Origin: Kitagawia praeruptora
Taxonomy: Eukaryota > Streptophyta > Magnoliopsida > Apiales > Apiaceae
DNA: 64,000 bases
NCBI GenBank assembly: GCA_037693485.1
Contig: CM075346.1
Coordinates: 59,887,001-59,951,000 of the forward strand
Direction of reading: 5' to 3'
Shown: positions 20,817-32,753 of the stretch, in pieces
How positions within the stretch are numbered: the stretch's first letter is position 1
Layout of the letters: each line of letters starts with the position of its first letter
Notes under the pieces: model-generated
Told to the model about the DNA's origin: nothing
The model's database searches: none
Seen by the model: only the letters and a program-made list of their open reading frames with translations
Translations under genes and position numbers: made by a program

Positions 20817-21987
20817 GGGTTATTAAGACATTTGGCTCTCAAAATTTGGCCAAATATACACATAAATTCTTAAAGAAAAAAAACGTACCTCTGTGCCCTT
20901 GAACAAAGTCCGATGTACACATAAACCATTTTCTCGTTAAAATTGCCCTAAATATTCATATCGGCAGCTTTTCTAATTAAGAGTAAGGGTGTAATTTCCA
21001 GTGTGTTGTAAAATTTTATAACTAAATGAATACATTGACCCTTAGAATATGATTATTTGGACATATGAACACATTCAACAAAAAAGTTTTTTTCCTAAAT
21101 AATTCTTATTTTCAATAAGACCATACCAAACAAAAAGGGTCTAAATCGACCAAAATACATGGAACCAAGATCCAATTTAATTTGATCCAAAAATAACCAA
21201 GCCCAGAGTCATCCAAAATACTAGGTTTAATGATGACTCATTACCTGAATGAAAATTTGTCTGAAACGAATAATATTCAGAGTAAGGAATCCAATGTAAA
21301 TCCGAACTAAAAAAGTGATAAATGAGTTTAAGTTTAGTTTTTATAACTTTAATGTGTCATAGCCTATTTTACATAAATATGTTCTCTCTTTTTATTCATT
21401 TAATTTATCCATTCTTAAGGAAAATTTATATTTACGTTTATCCGATCATTAAAATTTGAAAAGATCATAATTTATTTTAATCTGAACCTCTCACCTCGTG
21501 TATCGGTATCTCCCTACCTCGCTTCCTCGCTCCTCCCTTAACAGGATGGATTCGAACCTTGTCAAAGACAAGTTGGGTGTGTGAGTGTGCTTAACTATAT
21601 AAAAAAATATTTATCTTAACCGATTTTGACCCGATATTAATCCAAAATCAACTACATCCGAGCCAATCCAATACTCAAATGTATCATATTGGAAGTTGTT
21701 TCGATCTAAAATTGATTTGATCCTAAATTTTTGAATGTGTTCATCTGTACAAACAATCATACTTTAAGGGCTAATATGTTCGTTCGTCTATGTAACATTA
21801 CAAAAAGAGCGGAAAGTACTTTTTTGCCCCTAGTCGGATATGCCGATATAAACATTCTGGACGATTTGAACGGAAGTAGGGCAAGATTTACAAAAGACAT
21901 ACTTAAGGGATAAGAAAGTACGTTTTTTTCTTTGAGGGTTTATGTGTACATGTGGCCAAACTTCGAGGGCCAATGTCTTGAGGACCC
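20817..21987. mobile_element. Long-TIR element, MULE-like, non-autonomous
   Basis: 1171 bp with ends GGGTTATTAAGACATT and, inverted, GGGTCCTCAAGACATT. The inverted similarity extends about 250-290 bp inward on each side (20817-21110 and 21735-21987), for example AACACATTCA at both inner ends. Flanks are A-rich: AAAACAAAA left and AAAAAAAAA right, an 8/9 match for a 9-bp TSD. The middle has no transposase. Long TIRs and a 9-bp TSD suggest Mutator-like. The short ORF at 21731-21913 lies in the right arm and is probably chance. Confidence 0.7.
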
Positions 21988-22237
21988 AAAAAAAAATTAA
22001 TAATAATTAACACATCGTGCCGTTAATTGACATGTGACAATAGATCACAACATAGTTTCTGTGCAGTCACATTAGCTTTAAGAATACTTGGGAGACAGAT
22101 TTTGTTACTTATTTCCAACAGCCAATACAAAAGGTTACCTTTAAGCACATCTGAATCAATATTTAAATGTATTTCACTTGGTAATTGACTCTCCAATTAG
22201 CCGACACTGCATAAGAAATTGGGAAAAACAATCAAGA
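21988..22237. other. 3' flank / probable 3' UTR of eIF4B
   Basis: Directly downstream of the eIF4B stop codon on the minus strand. AT-rich, no ORF. Confidence 0.4.
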
Positions 22238-22679
22238 TCACAATGCATACCTGTCAACATATCTACTACCCAAAAATCCTCTTTCTCTCCCACCTTGAAA
22301 CCCTCGTCTTTCATCCCGCTGACTTGGCCACGCATCTCCAGTGCCACGTGAGCGAGGCCTCTGCATAATTTCTGTGTTTCTGGAGTCTTCAAATGATCCT
22401 GAACGAGAAGGTGGCCTCTCGAAACTGGAAACACTCCTCCCTGATCCAGACCCCGGCCTTTCTGTGGGCTTCTGATTAAACCGAACTTTGTCATCCAGTT
22501 CACGGGTAATCTGCTCTAACTCTCTCTCTTTCTGAAGGAGCCTATCACGCACACTTATTTGCTCTTGGCCAGATACTTGCTGAGATTCCCTGTTAACATT
22601 TGAAGCAGATTCGTTTTCAAGTTCCCTTTTCAGATGTTCTATTTCAACTTTCAAATTCAGTTCCACCTGTGTCTCAGGC
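22238..22679 (-). CDS. EIF4B: eIF4B exon 2 (C-terminal)
   Basis: Completes the split Arg codon and reads PETQVELNLKVEIEHLKREL, a coiled-coil helix, then Ser/Arg-rich RPPSRSGSFEDSR, DAWPSQRDERRGF and a short RYVDRYAL end at TGA. A GT (22250-22249) and an AG (22208-22207) could excise 44 nt and change the last residues, but that is shorter than normal plant introns. Confidence 0.88.
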
Positions 22680-25600
22680 CTGAAGAGATAGTCTAAATTA
22701 GAGACCAGAAATATCTCACAATAAGTCAACAAGCAATAATACTGACATCACATAAGATTTGTTACACTTTCACAGTCATGCATTCAGCCATACAAGTACG
22801 CATGTCAGACACTAGCTAAGATACTACATTGCAACTACCAGAGCATGCATGGAGAAAAAAATTGCCATTGATCATGGTTGTTATGGGATGCCAAATCCAC
22901 CACAGCGTTGTGCCGTACAGAAACCATAAGGTGTCTGACTTGCTGCACTAAGGCATGCCAGATGCCACAAAACATCAAAGGACGTTCCAGACATCATAGA
23001 AGATAAGAGATGAGGACTGACAGAGTGACAGTGCCACATTACTCAGATCTCTTACTTCTCTCTTCTTCACCATTTTCATTTTGTTTTAACTTAATTGGTG
23101 TTACTAAATAATAATTTATATCTATATTGCATTATTACGATAATTTAATATCTGTACTGTATAATAATAGGTTAATTTCTATATCGCATAATGATATGTC
23201 AACAGTGAGCTTGTGTTTGAACAGGTTGGAAATCGCTGATCTTCACAAGGCTGTTGTATCATGTATGTCATTTTTATTTTACTTTATCGTACTTTTTGCT
23301 TTCATATTAGATTTATTCTTTCTGCAAGTTGATTACATTAAAACTGCTACTTGTCAACTTGCCAGTTACTTAAGCTTTGTGACACTTAATCACCTACGTA
23401 TTGCTTCGGACTTACGACTTGCTCTTTCCTTATGACTTCATTGGTATTTATACCTTCATTTAATTCCATGCATTGAGTTCTAGTTAACTTTTTGCTAGTC
23501 AATATTTCCAATAATGTCGATTAGAATTATAAAAATTTATAACTGATACTTCACATATAAACGCAACAAGGTCCTCAAGTGCCATGGATCACTGTGGTGC
23601 CATAACAAGCATGCCAATGACAAAGACGCTTGAAAGAATGGATAGGAACAAGATATAATAAAAGTGGGAAGTAAAGTGGAGTAACCTCTTAAGGACTATT
23701 GTGCATGTAGGGGGTAAGTGCATAACCCAAGACAAGTGACTAAATATGTAATAAATGGACTATTATGACAAGTGACATTTTATCACCTATGAATTGCTTA
23801 GGACTTAGGACTTGCTGTTTTCTTATGACTTCATTGGTATTTATACCTTCATTTAATTCTATATTTCTGTGAATTTGAGTGCTAGTTAATTTTTTGCTAG
23901 ATATATATTTATAACTGATACTTTACATATAAATGCAACAAGGTCCTCAAGCGCCATGGATCACTGTGGTGCCATAACAAGCATGCCAATGACAAAGACG
24001 CTTGAAACAATGGTAACAAACAAGACACAATAAAAGCGGGAAGTAATGTGGAGTAACTTTTTAAGGACTACTGTGCATGTAGGGGGTAAGTGCATAACCC
24101 AAGGAAGACAAGTGACTAAATATGTAATAAATGGACAGGCTATATCAATTCTTGTATTATTATCAGAATCCAGTAGACGTGAATCGCATTAAAATATTTC
24201 TACTATCTTCTGCTTCGTTTGGTTGGAGGGAATAATTAAGGTTGGAACAGAATGAAATTCTTACTAATTTATAAGTAATCATTTTATCATTTTTATTCCT
24301 TCCTCCGTTCCATACCAACAGACTTTAAATTAGCGCTTGCTTCCAAGCCCGAAAAATTTGTAGATGAATGCTACACCATACTACTCATTTTCTACAAAAA
24401 CCTGAGAATAGAAAATTTCCACTCTGCCAATTCATTAATCTCTTCCCTTTAATATCATTACTTTTACCTTTAATTTTCTTCAAGTTTTTTCATATATTCC
24501 TTTCTACAGCCAAACTCTCCTAGCAAACAGAGCATTAGCAGTGTCCACATATTTATTAACACTTAACGTTATTATAATTACATATTCAAAAGCCACCTTA
24601 CTTTATTATAAAAGATCACGCTGGTTAATGTACATACAACAAGAGGTATGCAAATAAATTAGGAAGATATTAATACACGCATCTTATAGAAATATGACAG
24701 GGTCTACCAGATAGAGCTATATAATCATTTAGCTAGCCTCTGATGCTTAATATTATACTAGGGCCACTAGTACATAAGATCAATGTACTAAAAGAACCAA
24801 CTAGAAGTAAGCATTTGAGTAATCATCTGGCACTTTATACCTCTAATCAGAGGCTTGCACGGATAAATTATTGATATTGAAGCAAAAGGAAGACTGAACT
24901 AGTAATAAACCTTTTCTCTTAAGCTTGAACTTAAACCAAACTACTAAGATTTTATCAATGTTGCACCTAAAATGAAATATCTATTGCCATTTTATAATCA
25001 GGATAGAATATTGAGCCATCTCCATCTTCAGAGCGGTCTTGGGGATATTTCTAGCTAATGCCAGTTGTAATTGAACAGGTGTAATAGGTAGATCACTTCA
25101 TAGACTAGGTAATTTTAATGATTCCCATCCCATAATATAGTATTGATTAAACATAATTGATGCCCAAAAAATGGTATGTAAAAAACTCACATGTTACAGC
25201 TAAACCTATGGTTCAATTACAAGGCAGTGGAAAGATTTAAATGCATCATATACAACTCATAACAGCTCCACCCAACTATAATATATGATCAAGATCCACA
25301 TATTAATAATTTCAATGAAAGAGCGACCCAAGCTCAAGTAATACTTGGTAACTAGTTTTCAGTAATAAAAAAATTTTACATTTCATTTCCAACCAGCTGA
25401 ATTTAGTTTCTTCTTATGCATGATTCATTCAAGCTCCAAATTAACTAGGACCAGTCATATCATAAATCAATCCAGTACTGAGAATGCTAGGAAAATAAAT
25501 GCATCCTATATAATCTTTTTTTTTTTTTTTTGCTAAGCTGCATATATACATAGAAAAAGAAGAAAGAATACAGGGGTTGACCCGTGCTCTATGACAAGCC

Positions 25601-28600
25601 ATAGAGGGGACTATCTATGATCAATCTAGGCAACAGACTGAAAAGAGAAAGAAAAAAACAAAAACCGCGCAGAACAACCCATTAAACATCTAGCCAACTA
25701 CGGAAATCATTAATACAGTGCTGACTATTAAACATCTAACCGTACAATAGGAACATAGTCTCATTAATAACATGAGGCTGTTTGCTGTCAAGTTTATTCT
25801 AATTTATTGTACTTCATATTTTCAGCTCAGATTTATTTATCCTAGTTGATTATATTTGAATCAGCTACTTGCCGACTTGCTAGTTACTTTAGGCTTGCAA
25901 TATTTTATCACCTATGAAATGCTTAAGATGTGATGACTTGTGACCTGTTAGTTTTCTTATGACCTCATGAGCATTGTTACCTTCATTTAATTTTAAGTTC
26001 TTGAATGCTAGTTATTAAAATTATAATAATGTGTACTAGACTTATAGAGGTTAATAACTGATACTTAACATATCAGTCTCTACACAAACCTCGTCATTAA
26101 TAATTAGCATCCCACTCATATCATTACTTTACCTTCCAATTTGTTCAAGTTTTTTAATTCATACCTTTCTATAGCCACACTCTACCGCCAAAAGGAGTTT
26201 TAGTGTCCACATATTCGTTAACTATGTGATTGCAATTGCAAAAATAATACACAAGCCACCGTAGATCTATCATGACTTAATTGCAGTATGGCCTCAACTA
26301 CTATATTTTTGCACAAAAATGATTCTTTTATAATTGTTGGACATTTTATGTACCAAACTACTAATTTTTTTAATAGAATCGCATTCCGTCAGATTTTTTA
26401 TATGGACGTTAATAAATTCACTTTTTAATTTTTATTGTTGCATTTTGATGGCTCAACTGTTTTTTTTTTTTTTTTGCGAAAAAATGACTTTCATTTATGT
26501 TGCTCTTTATTTAACCAAATTGTTATTTAAAAAGTAATTTAACTAAATTATACTTATAAAATGCTAGACTGAATTTGAGATTTTTTATTGTATAACTATT
26601 TTACATGATTTTTAGGCACTAGTACCCGTAAAACAAGAGAAACTAAAAAATGTAAGAATCAATTGTTGAGAAAGTTCGACATATGAAAGGTGAAAAATCT
26701 AATATGATGATTGATGGCAAACTGATTGGGTTTTTCATGTCTAACCTACTCAAGAATTTATTTTTTACATTTTTCAATTTCCGTTGGTATTCTAGTAGCC
26801 GTGCCTAATATTCATGTACAACAGTTATACAATAAAATATCTCAAAGTCGATTGGGCATTCTAACACTAAAGTTCAGTTAAATTATTTTTATATAATATT
26901 TTGCTTAAAAAATGTCTAACATATATAAAAGAGTCATTTTTCAAAAAAAAAATATTAGTTAAGCCATCAAAGTGCAATAATAAAAATTAAAAAGTGGCAC
27001 CGTTATGAAATTTTGACGGAATGCAATCATTTGTTAAAAAAAATAATAATTTTGTACGTAAAATGTCAACAATTATAAAAGAGCAATTTTTGTGCAAAGT
27101 TGAGGTCATCAAATTGCAATTAAGTCTATACCAATCTATGTATCTTATTGTTAAAATAAGCTACTACACAGCAATATAAAAAATATGCATGGTTAACAAT
27201 GTAGTGATGCACGTTGCCTTATAGTGTCTTTCTACATACTAATAAAAAAAAACATTACGGTGTAAAACATGATGGAGTAAAACTCACACTTTCTTAAACA
27301 TGTTTACATTGGAGGAGAAAACAAGAAACGAACGCTTTTTATGCATATGAAAGGGAGTACCAAATAAAGTTACATAACAATTTAGCTAGCCTCTGATTGT
27401 TGATATATATTAGGGCCACTAGTAGATAAGCTCAACCTACTAAAAGCACCAACTAGAACTCTAGAAGTAAGGATTAGAGCAATCTACTGACACTTTGTCT
27501 TCTTGTTAGTACCTTTTCTTTGAAGCTTAAAATTAAACCAAACTAAGCAAAAAAACCTGTCTAAACACAAAAAAACACAAGGAATCGCATAGGCCATAGG
27601 GTAAGGACATCAATGTACATATCAAAACAAAATGTAAATGATAAATAAACTGAAGAGTCAGAGTAGCAAACCTGTCTACACGACGTCGCTCCAAGTCCAA
27701 ATCAATCTTCTTCCAATCCAACCCTTTCTCTTCAAGTAAAACCTCCCTAGGCTTGGCATCACCAAACGGGTTAACTTTTCGCTTCACTACTCCCTGTTGC
27801 AATACTAGACCACCCTCAGCATGCTCAGACTGTGCACTACCAGGCCTACTAGATTGTCCGCTACTAGGTCTACTACTACTTTTCTTTGCTTCAATCTCCA
27901 TATCTACTTTTCTCCAATCCACTCCCTTCTCAGACAATACTTCTTCCCTAGGCCTAGCCGCTCCAAAAGGATTCGGTCTATTCCCCCCTCCCTTACTGAC
28001 AATACTCTCACTCACAACTCCATCACTCCTCGGCTTATCAAACACCATTCTCATCCGTTCCTCACCACCTAACCCTCCACCTCCTCCTCCAGGTGTCCAT
28101 CGATCAGGCCCAGAACCACTAAAACCCGACGATCTGACTGGCCCGGCCGCTAAAACCTGCTGTTTCTTCCCAACAGCCCAATTATCCACCTCATCAGCCC
28201 TTGAAACTCCATCATTTCCACCACCCGAACCCAACGCACCATACCTACTAGCAGTCCTATTACCCCCATCAAACACATTCACCGGTTTCTTCCCCATTCC
28301 CCAATTCCCAACTTCATCCGCCCTCGAAACACCTTCATTCCCACTTCCCCTCGAAAACCCTTCATTTCGGCCACCCCTATCAAACGAATTCATCATCGGT
28401 TTCTTCGACATTGCCCAATTATCAACTCCATCAGCCCTAGAAGGATGATCATACTCTGAAACCCTAACTTTTGGGCCCCCTCTCCTGCCATCATCATCAA
28501 ATCCACCATAAGACCTACGATGATCATCTCTCTGGGGCCCACTACCCCGTCCGTACGAATTAAACCGACCCGACTGAACAAACCCATCCTGACCCGATTG

Positions 28601-28852
28601 CGGACCTTTGGGAAGCATCATCATCTCATCAGGAGTCAAACCGACCCGACCCGACCCAGTAGATAAAGTAAACTGCTGTAAACTCATCTTATTCTTCTTC
28701 TTATTCCGACCCGACCCTGAATTAAGAGTTTCTTTCAAGGAAGGATAGCTTTGAGCGGCGGCGGCTAAAGCTTCGGCTTGTTGTTTCTCTTCCAACTCGG
28801 CTTGCTCGGCTTCAGCCGCCCAAGCCCCGATATTTCCCCATGGTTTCGACAT
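22238..28852 (-). CDS. EIF4B: Eukaryotic translation initiation factor 4B (plant eIF4B)
   Basis: RNA-binding factor that stimulates the eIF4A/eIF4F helicase during ribosome recruitment in the cytosol. Exon 1 is 28852-27672 and exon 2 is 22679-22238; they join in phase (donor GACAG|GTTTGC, acceptor CTTCAG|GCCTGAG) to give 540 codons, close to the length of plant eIF4B. Seen: N-terminal SKPWGNIGAWAAEAEQAE; SYPSLKE and a Lys-rich patch; Gly/Arg/Ser-rich middle with repeated RADEVxNW units; the duplicated EKGVDWRKVD and EKGLDWKKID motifs typical of plant eIF4B; and a coiled C-terminal half (VEIEHLKREL, LLQKERELEQI) ending in an RG-rich tail. The 4992-nt intron is unusually long and repeat-filled. 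The last residues are uncertain because a possible donor lies at the end of exon 2. Confidence 0.93.
23230..24140. repeat. Tandem duplication inside the eIF4B intron
   Basis: Two copies of a ~370-bp unit: both contain CTTATGACTTCATTGGTATT (near 23430 and 23823) and GTGGTGCCATAACAAGCATG (near 23592 and 23962), followed by GTGCATGTAGGGGGTAAGTG. A more diverged third copy of the first part lies at about 25830-26060. Confidence 0.75.
25517..25700 (-). mobile_element. Probable LINE 3'-end fragment with poly(A) on the minus strand
   Basis: A 17-base T-run (25518-25534) followed by GCTAAGCTGCATATATACAT, the mirror of a plant L1-like 3' end with A-tail. No ORF is preserved. Length and family are uncertain. 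Confidence 0.4.
26274..27126. mobile_element. Large foldback element in the eIF4B intron
   Basis: Left end GACTTAATTGCA, right end its inverse TGCAATTAAGTC. The two arms match for roughly 360-400 bp each (shared inverted words: TTTTATAATTGTTG, GCATTCCGTCA, TTTTTAATTTTTATT, TATTTTATTGTATAACT-like), leaving only about 130 bp between them. No transposase. No obvious TSD, so the family (perhaps MULE-like) is open. Confidence 0.7.
27672..28852 (-). CDS. EIF4B: eIF4B exon 1
   Basis: From the ATG at 28852-28850 through 393 codons and two bases to donor GACAG|GTTTGC. GC content is clearly higher than the surrounding DNA. The frame stays open another ~45 codons past the donor, but those residues are not eIF4B-like. 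Antisense ORFs at 27753-28448 and nearby are shadows of its Gly/Pro-rich coding. Confidence 0.93.
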
Positions 28853-29033
28853 ACTAGTATAGATCGCAATTGTTTACAGTTACATATACTCCTGTATGTA
28901 TATATTTAATATTTTACCCTTCTCTCTTTTTTAAGCGGAGAGAGAGAAGGGGAGAGAGACAGACGTGGAGAGAGATGTTGTGGGGAGATGGCTGACGTGC
29001 AACTTTTCCATTGGTTCACTATTTTAATATAAC
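28853..29033 (-). promoter_or_regulatory. eIF4B 5' UTR and core promoter region
   Basis: On the minus strand: TATA-like ATATTAAAAT (about 29021-29030), then GTTGCACGTCAG, then a long CT-rich stretch (28925-28970), a pyrimidine patch typical of plant 5' leaders. Only 181 bp separate the start codon from the TSD of the LINE at 29051-30605. Roles are inferred from position and composition. Confidence 0.5.
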
Positions 29034-29050
29034 CACTATTTTAATAGTCT

Positions 29051-30605
29051 AAACCAAACCAAACCAAACATACTCAGTATATCCCGCTCTGAGCAGGGTC
29101 TGGGGAGGGTAAGTTGTACGCAGACCATGCCCCCGCTTTTTAAGGCAGTGAGGCTGTTTCCGTGAAGACCCTCAGCTAAGTGCACGACACATACGGTGTG
29201 TGATATATACATAGGGATCCAAATGGTAGAAAAATGAGCAAAGCAATACCTCAGCCCATGGCATTCTCCACATGGGACCTACCCGCCTGCTTGGAATTAT
29301 GAACTCAGGACCTAATGTGCTCCGTTCTACCAGCCTGTGAGCACAGCTCCGGTTGAACCCCCTGCAAAAACACCACAAGCAAACGACAACAGACCAAACC
29401 CTGCAACTGCAAAGCCGGAATACAGAGGAAAATAAAAACGAAAAAGCCAAACTCCTAGGATAAAGCTAACCGAGACAACCCAACTCTGAGACTCTCTACA
29501 ACAGAGCCGCTCCCTAAAAGAGAATCCACCACTCTGATACGCCCCCTCCAAGAGCTCTTGTCAGCGATCATGGTCTCATTCAAGTTTAAGGCCTTCAGAT
29601 CCAACCTAAGCTGCTCATCCCACGTCCTCCTCGGTCTGCCTCTCCTCCTCACCCCAACCACCGAAAGACTTTCGACCCTCCTCACAGGGGCTTCAGCAAG
29701 CCTCCGACGGACGTGGCCGAACCATCTTAACCTCCCTTCCCTGTCTTTCGCAGTAAGAGGTGCCACTTCAAGCTCGCTCCTAAACACCCCATTCGGGATT
29801 CTATCTAACATCGTGCGCCCACACGACCAACGTAACATCCTCATTTCGGCCGCTTCCAACTTGCTCTCGAGGGCCTTTTTCGCTGCCCAACACTCAGAAC
29901 CGTAAATCATCGCAGGCCGGATAGCCGCTCTATAGAATTTCCCTTTCAACTTTAAAGGGACCTTCTTGTCACACATCACCCCTGACGCTGCCCTCCACCT
30001 TAGCCACCCAGCCTTGATACGATGTTTAACATCGTCTTCAACCTCACCTTCCTTCTGGATGATCGACCCTAGATACTTGAACTTATCCGTACTGGGTATG
30101 ATCTGATCTTGAATCTTAACCTCCACTCCTTCCTCGCTGGCCTCACCACTGAAGTTACACCAAAGATACTCAGTTTAACGCAAGCCTTGGGACTCCAAAG
30201 TGGCTCTCCAAAGCTCCAGCTTCTCGTTCACCTCCCCCCTCGACTCCGCCACTAACACGATATCATCAGCGAAGAGCATGCACCAAGGGACAGTATCTTG
30301 AATCTCTCGCGACATGACATCAAGGATAAGAGCGAAAAGAAGAGGGCTAAGGGCCGACCCTTGATGTAGCCCTATCTCTACAGGGAAAAAACGGGAGTCA
30401 CCCACTGGGGTCTGGACGCAAGAACTAGCTTGGGAGTACATGTCTTGAATCGCGCTAATGTACGGCGACGCCACACTCCTCTCTTCAAGACTCTTCCAAA
30501 TAGCTTCACGGGGGATACTATCATAAGCCTTCTCAAGATCAATGAACACCATATGAAGGTCTTTGCGATGCTCCCTGAACTTCTCCATAAGGCGTTTGAC
30601 GAGAT
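29051..30605 (-). mobile_element. RTE-type LINE, 5'-truncated, with perfect 17-bp TSD
   Basis: A 1555-bp insertion flanked by CACTATTTTAATAGTCT on both sides (29034-29050 and 30606-30622). On the minus strand it starts in mid-RT and ends in a (TTTGG)n tail right at the left TSD, the simple-repeat tail seen in RTE-like plant LINEs. The 3' region (29051-29454) is non-coding and contains the block ACCCTCCCCAGACCCTGCTC (minus strand). 5' truncation plus a long TSD is the hallmark of target-primed insertion. Confidence 0.92.
29455..30603 (-). pseudogene. LINE reverse transcriptase, N-terminally truncated, one internal stop
   Basis: Reads LVKRLMEKFREHRKDLHMVF, then the RT core FIDLEKAYDSIPR, LHQGSALSPLLFALILD and the catalytic FADDIVLV. 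A TAA at 30177-30175 follows QGLR; the same frame continues TEYLWCNFSG, FKYLGSIIQ, GSECWAAKK, RWFGHVRRR, the C-terminal thumb/tail of RTE-type proteins, to the stop at 29457. Relatives have about four more residues at the TAA, so a small in-frame deletion may have made the stop. Endonuclease and the RT N-terminus are missing. Confidence 0.88.
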
Positions 30606-30622
30606 CACTATTTTAATAGTCT

Positions 30623-30940
30623 CTTAGCGTTAAATGAATTTTATATTCAAAGTTTTTAGACTAATTTTTTTATGGGCTTTTTTGATAAATATATTGTCAA
30701 TAGTAATTTTTTGTAATTTTACTTTTATTAAAAAAAAACTATTTGCAAATTTACCATTTTTTTTTGCTAAACACAAATTTACCATCTTAATTGTAAAAAT
30801 ACCAATTTATTTTTAAAAATTGCAAAAATACTATCTTTCTCATTAACCACCATTACATTCACCTTATGCAAACCAACTATCTCTTATTTTAAACATATGC
30901 CACGTGGTACCATCCAGATCATACATTTTGATAAAGTCAA
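30623..30940. other. AT-rich interval, no gene seen
   Basis: Homopolymer-rich (A and T runs) without coding signal. Confidence 0.4.
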
Positions 30941-30949
30941 CATCTGATC

Positions 30950-31320
30950 GATACTTCAACGACCGGAGCATCATCAAAATCAATCGCCCGCTTTCTGAGC
31001 CTCAATTATCTGACGCCGCTCCTCCGATTGCTTCTCCAACATCGTGAAAACGCCGTCGCCGTTGTCGGCGGATCTGTTGGACACAATCCGATTTTTATAA
31101 ATGTAGTAGGCCTGCGGTCCCAATCTGAATATCGGAGGAGGTTGGGGTCAGAAATTGGGTAGGTCGAGGTCGGAGATTGGTGGCGTCGGAGGAGGACAGT
31201 CGGGGTCAGAGATTTGGTGGAGGTGATGGTGAGTGTAGATCGACGGTCGCGGGGGCGGAGAAAGTGTGGATCGGAGGTCGCGGGGGCAGAGCAACGTACC
31301 TTTGCAAAAGAAATCGTATA
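30950..31320 (-). other. GC-rich island with gene-like composition, identity unknown
   Basis: GC content rises sharply between AT-rich flanks. The minus strand has a short reading MLEKQSEERRQIIEAQKAGD (about 31043-30984) and a Pro/Ser-rich stretch at 31148-31354 built from repeated GGTCGCGGGGGC and GGGGTCAGA words. It could be a captured gene fragment or a decayed exon. No function assigned. Confidence 0.25.
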
Positions 31321-31379
31321 AATGCAAGAAGTTGATAAAAACGTAAAAGTGCAAAAAAAGAAAGAAAAGGCAGTATATT

Positions 31380-32055
31380 CTACAACTTCTCTTCTTTTAT
31401 TTACTGGGAAAAAGGTTTTTTAGTTACGGACAAAAAAATTTGTGAGATTCATCTTACTGATAAAAGCTTTTTTAGTACAAAAAGATAATGATAATTATAT
31501 AAATATATAAAAATATTATGATATTATAATTACACCTGTGTGCATTTTTATTATAACCTCACATAACTACTATTGATAATTTTTAAAATTTATTAGAACG
31601 ATTCAATATTTAAATAGTTAGTCAACTAAGATTCAATATTTACTTAATGTAAAAGGTTTGAAATGTCAAAATTATTAGGATGCGAAATATATTAAGAAGA
31701 AAAATAATAAACACGTCAAAATGGTGTATCATTCAAAAAATTTATTTTAACATTTACATTTTAAAGGATGATAATGCTATATGTTGTTCAATTTACATTT
31801 TATGCATGATCAAATTAGCACGAAGAAAGATAATTTAGAAAAAAAAAATGGGTGTGGATGATTGAACGATTTCAAATTTATAAAATTGTATCTATACAAT
31901 ATTGAAATTGCATCTATTTGATAATTTGGATTAAAAATTTGCTTTGGAACAACTTCATGATATAATTAAATATTTTGTTTGATTTGTCTATCCTCTACAA
32001 CTTCATACAAGTTTACTTGGAATGTCATCTCAAATATCATACAAAAAGAAAAAAA
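31380..32055. other. AT-rich interval, no gene seen
   Basis: No ORF, RNA or repeat boundary that I can support. Confidence 0.4.
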
Positions 32056-32180
32056 GAATGTCATAAAAAGTCAAGACTGCCATGACATAATGGTCATACC
32101 GAATGTCATGCAAAAAAAAGAAGAAGAAAGTCATACAAAGTCAAAACTATCATGACATAAAGGTCATACCGAATGTCATA
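32056..32180. repeat. Two-copy ~71-bp tandem repeat
   Basis: Copies begin near 32056 and 32128 and share GTCATACAAAGTCAA-like and CATGACATAA-GGTCATACCG words. A short ORF across it (32103-32363) is probably chance. Confidence 0.6.
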
Positions 32181-32753
32181 CATGTACAAACAGTATGCAA
32201 AATAGGCAGGGACTTGGAAAACTTGGCAGATCAATTTGATAAATATCTCAAGGCAGCTGTTTTATCAAACAACATAGAAAATATCAAGAAAAAAGCATTT
32301 AGATCAAATTCTCTCTTCTCTCTCGTATTTAACAAAATTCATAGGAGCTATTCAATTCCTTAGAAAATCAAGTTTTTTGTTATTATAATATTCTATCCGA
32401 CCTAACTTGATCATTTGTAACTCTTATACTATCTAGCGAGTTTTTGCTCCTAATTTATATATAGAACTACTTTTTAGCATTTGGACTTTTATTAACAAAA
32501 TAGAAAATTCGACATACAAATATAGAAAAGTTCATGTCGAATTTTCTAATTTGTTTTTATTAGTGAGATATTACACTGTACTGAATTTGTAATAACCTAT
32601 CAAGTTTAATCTAATTTATATTTAACTTGAATCTTGTTTCATTTAATTTCGCATAAATTTGTCTTGAACTAATTTTAAATCAACCGGACAAATTTCAAGA
32701 AAACAATATAGTTTGTATTTAACCCTCCTTTTACAAACTTACAGGATCTAACA

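Larger units (their letters stand above)
22680..27671 (-). other. eIF4B intron, 4992 nt, repeat-rich
   Basis: No host coding seen. It holds a diverged three-copy repeat (about 23230-24140 and 25830-26060), a poly-T-led LINE-like fragment (25517-25700) and a foldback element (26274-27126). The words GGGCCACTAGTA and TTTAGCTAGCCTCTGAT occur both near 24730-24770 and near 27380-27420, another dispersed duplication inside the intron. Confidence 0.6.

Noticed and set aside
27753..28448. 231-codon plus-strand ORF rich in Pro/Ser
   Set aside because: Antisense shadow of eIF4B exon 1; high GC removes stops on the other strand.
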